From Bacillota bacterium (GTDB taxonomy: Bacteria > Bacillota > Clostridia > DSM-8532), in contig JAEZLR010000006.1 of NCBI GenBank assembly GCA_023415205.1, forward strand, positions 1 to 64,000: a stretch of DNA of 64,000 bases, in the 5' to 3' direction. A model generated the notes under the pieces. The model saw only the letters and a list, made by a program, of their open reading frames with translations, did not search any database and had not been told where the DNA came from. The translations under genes and the position numbers were made by a program. Numbering within the stretch: the stretch's first letter is position 1; each line of letters begins with the position of its first letter. Of this stretch, positions 16,529 to 24,292 are shown in pieces.

Positions 16529-18205
16529 CTAAAGTCCTGATGTGAGCCGCTCCTGCTCCTCCTCGACTCTTTTTGCATCCAGTCGTTGAAACAGGGGGAT
16601 GGGTTCGTTAAGAGAATGGCCAGGGGGAACATAAACAGGAGCCCATGAGTGAAGAATGGCCAAAGAGGTGGAATGAGGAGGGGGCGTATCGGTGCCGAAG
16701 GTAAGGTTTAAAAGGGCGGTCAGTTTCTTTGAGGTAAAGGGAATGAAGGGCTCTAGAAGAAGGGAGAGATTGGCGATGACCTGGAGAAGATTGAAAAGGG
16801 CTTGATCACAGACGGGTCGATCTTCTTTCACGGTCACCCAAGGCTTTTGCTCGTCAAAATAGCGGTTGCCTAACCTGACTAGGTGAGTAACCGATTCAAT
16901 CGCCTCCCTGAAAGACCCTTCCTCAATAGATTTTCCTGCTAAAGAGTAGGCCCCTTCAATGGAGGATTGAATGAAGGGTTCCAGGCTTCCCAGGGGAACT
17001 TTTAGGTCATAGCTTTTCTTCAAAAAGACTAGGGTGCGGTGAACCAAATTGCCCAATTGATTGACAAGCTCGGCGTTATGACAGCCTATGAATTCTCTCC
17101 AGGAGAAGTCGGAGTCTCTTTTTTCAGGTCCATTGGCAATAAAAAAGTAACGAATGCTGTCTGCATCATAGTGCTCTAGCAGATAACGAACCCAGATGGC
17201 CCAGTTGCCACTGGTGGAGATTTTCTTTCCGTCAAGGGTTTCATATTCACTGGAGATGATCCTGTCGGGCAGCTTCAGTTCCCCTCTTGCCAACAGGAGA
17301 GCAGGGAGGATCACCGAGTGGAAAGGGATATTGTCCTTCCCGTGGACATAGTAGTGAAGGGAGGGGCTGTGGGGATCCCAAAAGTCCTCTAGGGTCCATC
17401 CCAGACCTTGAGCTGCCGTCTTAGAGGCTGACAGATAGCCCAAAACCGCCTCCACCCATACATAGATCTTCTTTTCTTCATAGCCTTCCACGGGGACATC
17501 AACGCCCCAATCAATATCCCGCGTCACAGCTCTGTCCACCAAGCCCTCACCCAAATAACGCAGGGTCATGCCCAGGGCATTATTTCGCCAGCCGCTGGAT
17601 TTTTCCACCCATTGGCGCAAAGTGCTTTCATATTTGGATAGAGGGAGAAAAAGGTGGCGGGCCGGTCTGATTTCAGGTACTCCGCCGCAGATGCCACAGG
17701 CCTTGTCAATAAGCTGGGTAGGATCCAAAAGACTTCCGCAGGCATCGCATTGATCCCCTCGGGCCGGTTTTCCGCATTGGGGGCAGAGACCCGAGACAAA
17801 GCGGTCGGGCAGGAACTGATGACAGGCGGGGCAGTAGGTCTGGTCGCTTTGGTTCTCATAAAGCCGGTTCTGCCGGTATAGTTCCTTAAAGAAGTCCTCT
17901 ACAAAAGCCTTGTGTTCCTCCGAGTCCGTATGTCCATAGGCGTCATAGGAGAACCCCAGCTTTTGAAAGCACTCCTCGAACTCCTTGTGATACCGCTTAG
18001 AAATATCCCCCGGGGCCACACCCTCCTTCCGCGCCCGGAGAGTGATGGGGGTTCCGTGGCAATCACTGCCGGAGACATAGAGGACACGATCCCCTTTAAG
18101 ACGGAAGTAGCGGGCTAAAATATCCCCTCCTAAAAGCGAGGATAGATGGCCGATATGAAGGGAGCCGTTGGCATAAGGCCAGGCGCCTCCAATAAAAATG
18201 TTCAT
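16529..18205 (-). CDS. metG: Methionyl-tRNA synthetase
   Basis: 558 aa. HIGH motif HIGH near residue 18. Four CxxC pairs (CPAC, CPQC, CDAC, CGIC) form the two-zinc knuckle type. The second signature is KISTS instead of KMSKS. The C-terminal EMAP-like tRNA-binding domain of longer bacterial enzymes is absent. The variant signature suggests a distinct subtype, and a second MetRS may exist elsewhere. I choose ATG 18205, which has GAAAGG 9 nt upstream; the ATG at 18214 abuts that site. It is controlled by the Met T-box upstream. Confidence 0.93.
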   Translation of the reverse strand: MNIFIGGAWPYANGSLHIGHLSSLLGGDILARYFRLKGDRVLYVSGSDCHGTPITLRARKEGVAPGDISKRYHKEFEECFQKLGFSYDAYGHTDSEEHKAFVEDFFKELYRQNRLYENQSDQTYCPACHQFLPDRFVSGLCPQCGKPARGDQCDACGSLLDPTQLIDKACGICGGVPEIRPARHLFLPLSKYESTLRQWVEKSSGWRNNALGMTLRYLGEGLVDRAVTRDIDWGVDVPVEGYEEKKIYVWVEAVLGYLSASKTAAQGLGWTLEDFWDPHSPSLHYYVHGKDNIPFHSVILPALLLARGELKLPDRIISSEYETLDGKKISTSGNWAIWVRYLLEHYDADSIRYFFIANGPEKRDSDFSWREFIGCHNAELVNQLGNLVHRTLVFLKKSYDLKVPLGSLEPFIQSSIEGAYSLAGKSIEEGSFREAIESVTHLVRLGNRYFDEQKPWVTVKEDRPVCDQALFNLLQVIANLSLLLEPFIPFTSKKLTALLNLTFGTDTPPPHSTSLAILHSWAPVYVPPGHSLNEPIPLFQRLDAKRVEEEQERLTSGL

Positions 18206-18274
18206 CCAAATCATCCTTTCGGTATTATAATGGGTTAATCAGATACGTGGCTGTTTACCGTATTTTTTGACATC

Positions 18275-18612
18275 AAAAAAGCTCCCACCCCCAAGTCTTG
18301 GACTTGGGGACGAGAGCTAGAGCTTCGCGGTACCACCCCTGTTTAACCCGGCTTCACAGCAGGGTTCTCATCGGGTACGGCAGGACTGCTTATACCCTGG
18401 CACGCTAACGGGTGCACCCGTTGAGGACTAAAAATTTCGCCCTCAAAGCTCCGGGACCATGTTCTGCTCGTCTTTGCCTGCCCTTTCTCACCAGCCGGGC
18501 TCTCTTTAAGGCCTCCAATCAAGCGTACTCTTCCCTTCGACGCCTTTTACTGTCCGGCTTTTTCTCATACACCGGAAGGTTATTTGACCCATGGATGATA
18601 TCATGGATTATA
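18275..18612 (-). promoter_or_regulatory. T-box riboswitch (methionine) with terminator
   Basis: On the minus strand the leader carries a Stem I region with an AUG specifier at 18460-18458 (context AGAACATGGTCC) and the conserved T-box AGGGGTGGTACCGCG at 18340-18326. A terminator at about 18318-18275 has arms TCCCCAAG and CTTGGGGG, extended by GAGCT/AGCTT and a T-run. A weak promoter (TTTACT, 16 bp, TATAAT at 18622-18617) lies just upstream. It senses uncharged tRNA-Met to control metG. Confidence 0.9.
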
Positions 18613-18676
18613 GTTCATTATACTCCCCATGGGAAAAAAGTAAAGATAAAAGAGAGGTTTTGCTACATCTTTTTCC

Positions 18677-19120
18677 TTACTGCTTGGGATGCTGCTCCAA
18701 AAGCTTTTCCAGCGACTGAATATGGTCATGGTCGACCTGCATGATATCATGAACCAGCTTCATGCTTTTTTCATCAAGCTTGCCATCGGCCACCTTTTCA
18801 GCCATGGCAACACCCTGATCTTCACCGAGCTTGGCTCCCTCCAGAATCTCATGATCGCTTCTTCCGCCCATGCTTTCAATAGCATATTTTACGTCGGCCA
18901 TGACCCCGGCCATGCCCACGCCATATTTTGGGGTTCCCCCCAGTTCAATAATGCGCTCTGTAAGAAGCTGAGAGTGCTTATTATGATCCTTCTGTATTTC
19001 TTTGAGCTCATTTTTGAGATGCTCGTCCCGAGCTTCCTCAATAAACCGGGCATAGGAGGTGATAGCCATCTCCTCACCCTTCAACAAGTCATTCAAGGTA
19101 TCCAAATTTTTGTTATCCAT
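18677..19120 (-). CDS. DUF2383 ferritin-like protein
   Basis: 147 aa, predicted all-helical. Two helix pairs carry spaced Glu/His residues (LLKGEEMAITSYARFIEEA, EIQKDHNKHSQLL and later VDHDHIQSLEKLL), the pattern of ferritin-like DUF2383 proteins. The role is not established; relatives are linked to stress or spore biology. Start ATG 19120 with AAGGAG upstream; the in-frame extension to 19162 overlaps the upstream gene. It is the second of two tandem paralogues in one minus-strand operon. Confidence 0.8.
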   Translation of the reverse strand: MDNKNLDTLNDLLKGEEMAITSYARFIEEARDEHLKNELKEIQKDHNKHSQLLTERIIELGGTPKYGVGMAGVMADVKYAIESMGGRSDHEILEGAKLGEDQGVAMAEKVADGKLDEKSMKLVHDIMQVDHDHIQSLEKLLEQHPKQ

Positions 19121-19148
19121 ATTTCTCCTTCCCCAAGATCTTGGCAGC

Positions 19149-19592
19149 TTACTGAATTTCATTGTGGTGAATATATTCCTCCAAGGCCTTGATGTTTTCC
19201 TGATTTTTATTGGCAGCCAGTTGAATCAGCTCCAAACTGGAGGGATCCTCATCGCTCAAGACAAAACGAGAGAATTTGTCGGTCTCCTTCTGCTCTTTGG
19301 CCAGGGCCATTCGGGCCGTTTCCACGTCGCTTCTCTCCTTTTTCTTATCCCGGTGATGCCGCCTGTCTTCGCTGACTCCCGAGGAGCCTACCCTGAACCG
19401 GGGGTTGCCCCCCATTTCATAGATGCGATCGGAGAAAGCCATCATTTGCTCAAAATGTCTTTCCTGAATTCTTTTAAGCCCCTCTTTCAATTCGGGTTCC
19501 CGAGTGTCTTCAATCATATAGGCATAGGCTTCTATCATCCCTTGTTCAGCCTTGATTATTTCATTGAGTTCCCGTACTGTTCTATCATGCAT
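19149..19592 (-). CDS. DUF2383/ferritin-like protein, paralogue
   Basis: 147 aa, similar in length and layout to the next gene downstream (18677-19120): an N-terminal EIIKAEQGMIEAYAYMIEDT helix, a GGNPRFRVG segment matching GGTPKYGVG in the paralogue, and a final KNQENIKALEEYI helix. The middle is more charged and lacks some acidic/His residues of its partner, so metal binding is less certain. Start ATG 19592 has AAAGGAGA upstream. The pair probably arose by tandem duplication. Confidence 0.78.
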   Translation of the reverse strand: MHDRTVRELNEIIKAEQGMIEAYAYMIEDTREPELKEGLKRIQERHFEQMMAFSDRIYEMGGNPRFRVGSSGVSEDRRHHRDKKKERSDVETARMALAKEQKETDKFSRFVLSDEDPSSLELIQLAANKNQENIKALEEYIHHNEIQ

Positions 19593-19730
19593 TGATTTTT
19601 GTCTCCTTTATAGGTTTCTGATGTGATTTTGTGCAGGATACTTTTTTTTATGCCTTGACAATAGTGGAAGGAATAGCATTTGATACCTGATTCCAACCTT
19701 GGCAGTAAAAAAAGTTGTTTGAAACAATAT

Positions 19731-19767
19731 TATTGTATTGACAATAGTGTGTGCCGCACAGTATAAT
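19731..19767 (+). promoter_or_regulatory. padR promoter with inverted-repeat operator
   Basis: TTGACA (19738-19743), 18 bp, TATAAT (19762-19767). The inverted repeat TATTGT-N4-ACAATA (19731-19746) overlaps the -35 box, a likely PadR self-repression site. A 12-bp copy TTGACAATAGTG is also found at 19655-19666. Confidence 0.7.
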
Positions 19768-19799
19768 GAGAATGAAAAAATTAACAAGGGAGTGATGTT

Positions 19800-20132
19800 G
19801 TGGCAGAGAAAGATACACTTTATGAGGGCCTTGTTCTAGAACTCAGGAGAGGCACTCTTGTCCTTTGTGTTCTGGGCCGTCTCAGAGAAAAGAAATATGG
19901 CTATGCATTGGTTCAGGATCTAAAGGATCATGGTGTGGAAATTGATCAGGGAACACTTTATCCCTTGCTAAGGAGATTGGAAAAACAGGGGCTCCTGGAT
20001 AGCGACTGGTCACTGGAGGAATCCCGACCCCGCAGGTATTATGTTCTGAGTAAAGAGGGACATACGGTGCTTGAACGGATGAAAAATGACTGGAATACCA
20101 TGGCTGAGACCATGGAAAGAATTTTAGAGTGA
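19800..20132 (+). CDS. PadR family transcriptional regulator
   Basis: 110 aa winged-helix repressor: LRRGTLVLCVLGRLREKKYGYALVQDL, then the QGTLYPLLRRLEKQGLL recognition/wing region and a short C-terminal dimer helix. It starts at GTG 19800 with AAGGGAG 7 nt upstream. It is followed directly by a HAAS-domain membrane protein. PadR-HAAS pairs are common in Firmicutes, where the membrane protein is thought to modulate or be controlled by the regulator. Confidence 0.92.
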   Translation: MAEKDTLYEGLVLELRRGTLVLCVLGRLREKKYGYALVQDLKDHGVEIDQGTLYPLLRRLEKQGLLDSDWSLEESRPRRYYVLSKEGHTVLERMKNDWNTMAETMERILE

Positions 20133-20146
20133 AGGGTGGTTTTAAA

Positions 20147-21121
20147 ATGGATCTCATTGAACGTTACATTTATTCGGTGGGCAGACATTTGCCCGGTAAG
20201 AATCGGAGAGACATAGAAAATGAATTGCGTTCTTTAATTATGGATGCTCTGGATGAAAGAACACAGGGCAACACCCCTACAGAGACGGATATTGTGGAGG
20301 TTCTAAAGGAATTGGGTGAACCCTCACGAATGGCCAGGAACTATATACAGGAGGGAAGCTATATCATAGGGCCCAAGTTCTATAACCTATATATGCTTCT
20401 GGTCAAGATATCCCTGGCAGCGGCGACCTTCGGCATAAGTATTGCGTTTATCATCGAGGCCATAGGTAAGGGCGTGACCCCCTTGGATTTCCTAAGGCTG
20501 GGGGGACAGCTTTTATCGGCTTTGTTTAGTTGCGTGGGGGTATTAACCCTGGTCTTTGCCCTTACTGAAAGAATCAACCCGGATCTGGATGAAAAGGTGA
20601 TGGACCAGATTAAACCTTGGGACCCGAAAGATCTTCCTAAAATCCCCGACACCTATGAAACCGTTAAGATTTCCGAGCAGATTTTAGTATTGACTTTTTC
20701 AGCAGCCTTTTTCATATTGCTGAATTTTTTCCCCCATCTGTTAGGTTTTTTTTCCGCTGAAAAAGGTCAGTTTGTAACGATTATCGGCCTAGGTGTTTTA
20801 CAGCGCTACCTTCCTCTCATTAACATTCTTTTTGGACTGAGCCTCATTGGTTCAATCCTGCTGATGGCGGAGGGACGTTACAGGGGCATCACCTTTGCCC
20901 TGGAGATGATTAGTGGTGTGGGAACTGTTATTCTAGCCGTACTGATGCTATCGGGGCCTTCCCTAGTGGATGTCTCTCTGATAGAAAATCCGGAACTTAA
21001 AGAAACCCTTTCGAAAGTCTTTAGCGGAGTGTATCGTGGCATACTCATTGTAATGATTTTAGCCGGAATTGCAGAGGTGGCAAGATACGGCTACCGTTGG
21101 GTACGGTCTTCAAAAGCATAG
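20147..21121 (+). CDS. HAAS-domain membrane protein paired with PadR
   Basis: 324 aa. The N-terminal HAAS domain (residues about 1-70, with LPGKNRRDIENELRSLIMDAL and VLKELGEPSRMARNY) is followed by about six to seven transmembrane segments. It is the usual partner of an adjacent PadR regulator; its molecular role is not settled. ATG 20147 is preferred, with AAGGGTGG upstream, over the GTG at 20129 inside padR. The two genes are 14 bp apart and one transcript. Confidence 0.82.
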   Translation: MDLIERYIYSVGRHLPGKNRRDIENELRSLIMDALDERTQGNTPTETDIVEVLKELGEPSRMARNYIQEGSYIIGPKFYNLYMLLVKISLAAATFGISIAFIIEAIGKGVTPLDFLRLGGQLLSALFSCVGVLTLVFALTERINPDLDEKVMDQIKPWDPKDLPKIPDTYETVKISEQILVLTFSAAFFILLNFFPHLLGFFSAEKGQFVTIIGLGVLQRYLPLINILFGLSLIGSILLMAEGRYRGITFALEMISGVGTVILAVLMLSGPSLVDVSLIENPELKETLSKVFSGVYRGILIVMILAGIAEVARYGYRWVRSSKA

Positions 21122-21224
21122 ATCATTCTTCTGTGAAAAACAGGAATTTCAACTTTAGAAGCGAAAGCCCGTATTGTATAAGAAAGAATCAACTTAAGGC
21201 TTTGGATTGCCCAAAGATTAAGGA

Positions 21225-21250
21225 TAAAAGCGCCCTTGGGCGCTTTTGTC
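21225..21250 (+). terminator. Short hairpin, possible terminator
   Basis: AAAAGCGCCC/GGGCGCTTTT is a perfect 10-bp stem with a TT loop after the HAAS gene. The T-run is short and broken. Confidence 0.5.
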
Positions 21251-21336
21251 CTTTGATACATGTTCTGGCTAATAGAAAGCCTTAACATAAGGAACACTAC
21301 CTGTAAAAGTATATTATTTGGGCAGGTATGTGAACA

Positions 21337-22905
21337 ATGGAGACAAAAACACAACTTGGAGAGACGGATTACAGCCATACAGGGGGACATCTGCTTCACA
21401 GCATTGGTTTTTCAATCTTTTCTCTGGTTCTTCTATACCTTAATTTCAGAATGTATTTTCCCTTGACCAATGCTTCCCAGCTCCCCCTGAGGCATTTTGT
21501 CGCCCTTGTGGCCGTCTTTCTTTTTTTTCTCACCCTATGGGCCATTCATAGAATGCTTCTGTGCTTCAGTGACAGAGTGGTGGGGGTGATTTCCTTACTT
21601 CTGTTTGCTTTGCTGGTTTTGGCACAGGTTTTTTGTATCATGATCTTTAAGGTTAAACCCACCTGGGACTTTGGAGATGTTATCACCGCAGCCAAGCAGA
21701 TTTCGTTAGGTAAACCCATCAGCTATATCAAGTATTTTGAGATTTATCCCCACAATCTGAAGCCGGCGGTACTCATCGGAACCTTCATGAAGCTCTTTAA
21801 GGGTGCCGATTGGAGCTTTTATCTGCTCAATGTGCTATCCATCTCGGCTTCCATAGCCTCAGTCTATTTCATTGTAAAGAAAACCCTGGGCATCCGGATT
21901 GCCGCTCTGGCCATGCTCTTGGCCCTACTGAGCACACCACTCTATCTCTATGCCCCCATCGTCTATACCGATACCCTGTCCCTGCCCTATCCGGCCATAA
22001 GCCTCTTATTTTGGTTAAAATGGCGGGAGGCATCCAAGAAAGAGGATAGGAGGAAACAGATGCTCTACTTTTTTCTCATTGCGGTAGTATCAGCCATTGG
22101 CTATCTGTTGAAGCCTGTTGCAGCCATTGTGCTTTTTGCGGCTCTGGGAGAACAGTTTTTAACATGGGTGTTCAAAAGATTAAAAAAATCCTTTGAAGGC
22201 ATTGTTATTTCACTGTTATCTGCACTGTTGGCCTTTATTCTTGTGCTGGGTACATTTTTCACCTATGCCGATAGGATGGGCTATACAAAAAATATTTCAG
22301 AGGATAAGGCCTATCCCTACTATCACTGGATCATGATGGGCATGAACCGCCCGTATGGCGAGGGTGGAACATCATACGGCTATGGGGGCTTTAGCGGGGA
22401 GGATTATAACTATACTAAGGTCTATGAAACCAAGGACGCCAGAAAAGCGGCTGATATTTCCCGCATTAAGGAGAGATTGGAAAAGTTTGGTGCCAAGGGG
22501 TATGTCAAATTCCTCATGAAGAAGCTAGAATGGACCTGGACCGACCCCACCTTTTACGCTCCTGTCAAATTGGCCAGAAAACCTCTTAACAACGATATCT
22601 TTCATCAATGGGTATTGCCCAATAAAATGGGCAGGCATATTCCCTATCAGGTGTGCGGGCAATTGGTGCACTCCCTGACCCTTGCCATGATGCTCTATGG
22701 TGTGGTTCAGGCCCTTTTTACCCGTAGAATGGCGGGGTTTCGGTCTGTGATGGTCCTATCCTGCCTAGGTATCATGCTTTTTCTTTTGGTCTGGGAAACC
22801 CGATCCCGCTATCTTACCTTCATGATCCCTGTCTTTATTGTCATGGCTGCAGATGGTCTGGATTCAGCTTTTCGGGGGGTGGATAAGCTGTTTGGCTTGT
22901 ATTAA
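21337..22905 (+). CDS. Polytopic membrane glycosyltransferase-like protein (GT39-like)
   Basis: 522 aa with about ten to twelve transmembrane segments and a soluble loop near residues 315-400. Layout and composition fit the lipid-linked-sugar glycosyltransferases (PMT/ArnT/GT39-like), which move sugars from polyprenyl phosphate carriers outside the membrane. A WDFGD acidic motif in the first external loop could supply the catalytic aspartate. The acceptor is unknown and the assignment rests on topology more than on strong motifs. The ribosome site (GCAGGT) is weak. Confidence 0.65.
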   Translation: METKTQLGETDYSHTGGHLLHSIGFSIFSLVLLYLNFRMYFPLTNASQLPLRHFVALVAVFLFFLTLWAIHRMLLCFSDRVVGVISLLLFALLVLAQVFCIMIFKVKPTWDFGDVITAAKQISLGKPISYIKYFEIYPHNLKPAVLIGTFMKLFKGADWSFYLLNVLSISASIASVYFIVKKTLGIRIAALAMLLALLSTPLYLYAPIVYTDTLSLPYPAISLLFWLKWREASKKEDRRKQMLYFFLIAVVSAIGYLLKPVAAIVLFAALGEQFLTWVFKRLKKSFEGIVISLLSALLAFILVLGTFFTYADRMGYTKNISEDKAYPYYHWIMMGMNRPYGEGGTSYGYGGFSGEDYNYTKVYETKDARKAADISRIKERLEKFGAKGYVKFLMKKLEWTWTDPTFYAPVKLARKPLNNDIFHQWVLPNKMGRHIPYQVCGQLVHSLTLAMMLYGVVQALFTRRMAGFRSVMVLSCLGIMLFLLVWETRSRYLTFMIPVFIVMAADGLDSAFRGVDKLFGLY

Positions 22906-22926
22906 TATGCAGAACAAATGTATAAT
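22897..22926 (+). promoter_or_regulatory. Candidate promoter of the nadK-argR-recN block
   Basis: TTGTAT (22897-22902), 18 bp and TATAAT (22921-22926), starting over the stop of the upstream gene and about 30 bp before nadK. Confidence 0.5.
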
Positions 22927-22955
22927 AAAGATATCTGTATTTAGGTGAGTGTATT

Positions 22956-23807
22956 GTGAAGAAAATAGGAATAGTAGCCAACAGGGATAAGGACGTAGAC
23001 TATAAGTATACGAAAATAGTGGTGGATAAGCTTATGGAGAATGGTTTCCAAGCCATCGTGGAGCCTGAGCTTTCCCACATGGTGAATGCCGGAGCGACGA
23101 TTTCATCGTCCCTTTTCAAGGATGCGGATTTCATGATTTGTGTCGGTGGAGATGGGACATTCTTAAAGACGGCCCGCCAGGCCTATGTCTACCACAAACC
23201 CGTTCTGGGAATTAATAAGGGAATCGTTGGTTTTTTGGCGGAGGTCGAGCCCAAGGATATTGAGCGGGCGATTCAACGCCTTGCACAAGGGGAGTTCCAG
23301 GTGCAGCCCAGAATGGTTCTTAAGGTGGAGGTTCTCCGAAAAGGCGAAAAAGTCTTTGAGGATATTGCCATCAACGATGCCGTGGTTTCCCGAATGGCCC
23401 TTTCCCGTATTTTGAGGCTTAGGGTGAGTATTGACGACAAATATGTGGACTCTTTTCCAGGCGACGGAATCATTATTTCCACTCCCACCGGTTCCACGGG
23501 GTATTCCCTTTCAGCCGGGGGGCCTATTGTCCAACCCGATATGCGCATGATGGTTATCTCTCCCATCTGCCCCCATATTCTCTACTCCCGTTCCTTTATT
23601 GCCGCTGACACCCGGGTGGTACAGGTGAGCATAGAGGATTATGGTGAGACCAATGCCATGGTGACCGTGGATGGTCAGGAGGGATTCGCTCTTGAGTCGG
23701 GGGATTTGGTTTTGACCAAGGCTTCGCTCTATGATGTGCTCTTTGCTTCGGTTTCTCCTGTGAATTTTTATGAGGTGCTACGGGCAAAAATCCACAAAGC
23801 TGACTAA
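22956..23807 (+). CDS. nadK: NAD kinase
   Basis: 283 aa, phosphorylates NAD to NADP. The family signatures are present: GGDGTFLKTAR (about residue 67), a NDAVV segment and the PTGSTGYSLSAGGP glycine-rich region. Start GTG 22956 with TTAGGTGAG upstream. It opens the conserved nadK-argR-recN arrangement; argR follows after 20 bp. Confidence 0.96.
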   Translation: MKKIGIVANRDKDVDYKYTKIVVDKLMENGFQAIVEPELSHMVNAGATISSSLFKDADFMICVGGDGTFLKTARQAYVYHKPVLGINKGIVGFLAEVEPKDIERAIQRLAQGEFQVQPRMVLKVEVLRKGEKVFEDIAINDAVVSRMALSRILRLRVSIDDKYVDSFPGDGIIISTPTGSTGYSLSAGGPIVQPDMRMMVISPICPHILYSRSFIAADTRVVQVSIEDYGETNAMVTVDGQEGFALESGDLVLTKASLYDVLFASVSPVNFYEVLRAKIHKAD

Positions 23808-23827
23808 AGTACAAACGGAGGATGGGT

Positions 23828-24286
23828 ATGAAATATAATCGCCATGCCAGAATTCTGGATATCATTGAAACCTATGAGATTGAAACCCAGGATGAACTGG
23901 CCGAAAAGCTTAGAGAACTAAGTATGGATGTCACTCAGGCAACTATCTCAAGAGATATTAAAGAGCTCAGACTGGTCAAAGTTCTCACCCCGGGAGGAAA
24001 GTACCGTTATTCGGTCATGAATACCGATGGGGGCAATATGAACGACAGGTTATTGGTCATCATCAAGGAGGCCTTTGTGTCCAGTGATTACGCCAATAAT
24101 ATTCTCATCATCAAAACCAGGCCGGGTATGGCTCAAGCAGTTGCCGCAAGCCTTGACGGACTGGGATGGAACGATATCGTAGGAACCATTGCAGGGGACG
24201 ATACCATCATGATTGTTTGCAGAGCCGAGAAAATCGCCGAGGATCTCATGGAAAAATTCACGCGTATGGTGAGAGGAGTGTCTTAA
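23828..24286 (+). CDS. argR: Arginine repressor
   Basis: 152 aa. An N-terminal winged-helix DNA-binding domain (RHARILDIIETYEIETQDEL, TQATISRDIKELRLVKV) is joined to a C-terminal hexamerisation and arginine-binding domain (RPGMAQAVAASLDGL, GTIAGDDTIMIVCR). It represses arginine synthesis genes. I use ATG 23828, 7 nt after GGAG; ATG 23822 is too close. It ends 6 bp before recN. Confidence 0.95.
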   Translation: MKYNRHARILDIIETYEIETQDELAEKLRELSMDVTQATISRDIKELRLVKVLTPGGKYRYSVMNTDGGNMNDRLLVIIKEAFVSSDYANNILIIKTRPGMAQAVAASLDGLGWNDIVGTIAGDDTIMIVCRAEKIAEDLMEKFTRMVRGVS

Positions 24287-24292
24287 AGAAAG

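Noticed and set aside
20380..20652. 90-aa minus-strand reading frame under the HAAS gene
   Set aside because: Antisense of membrane-helix coding sequence with no supporting signals.
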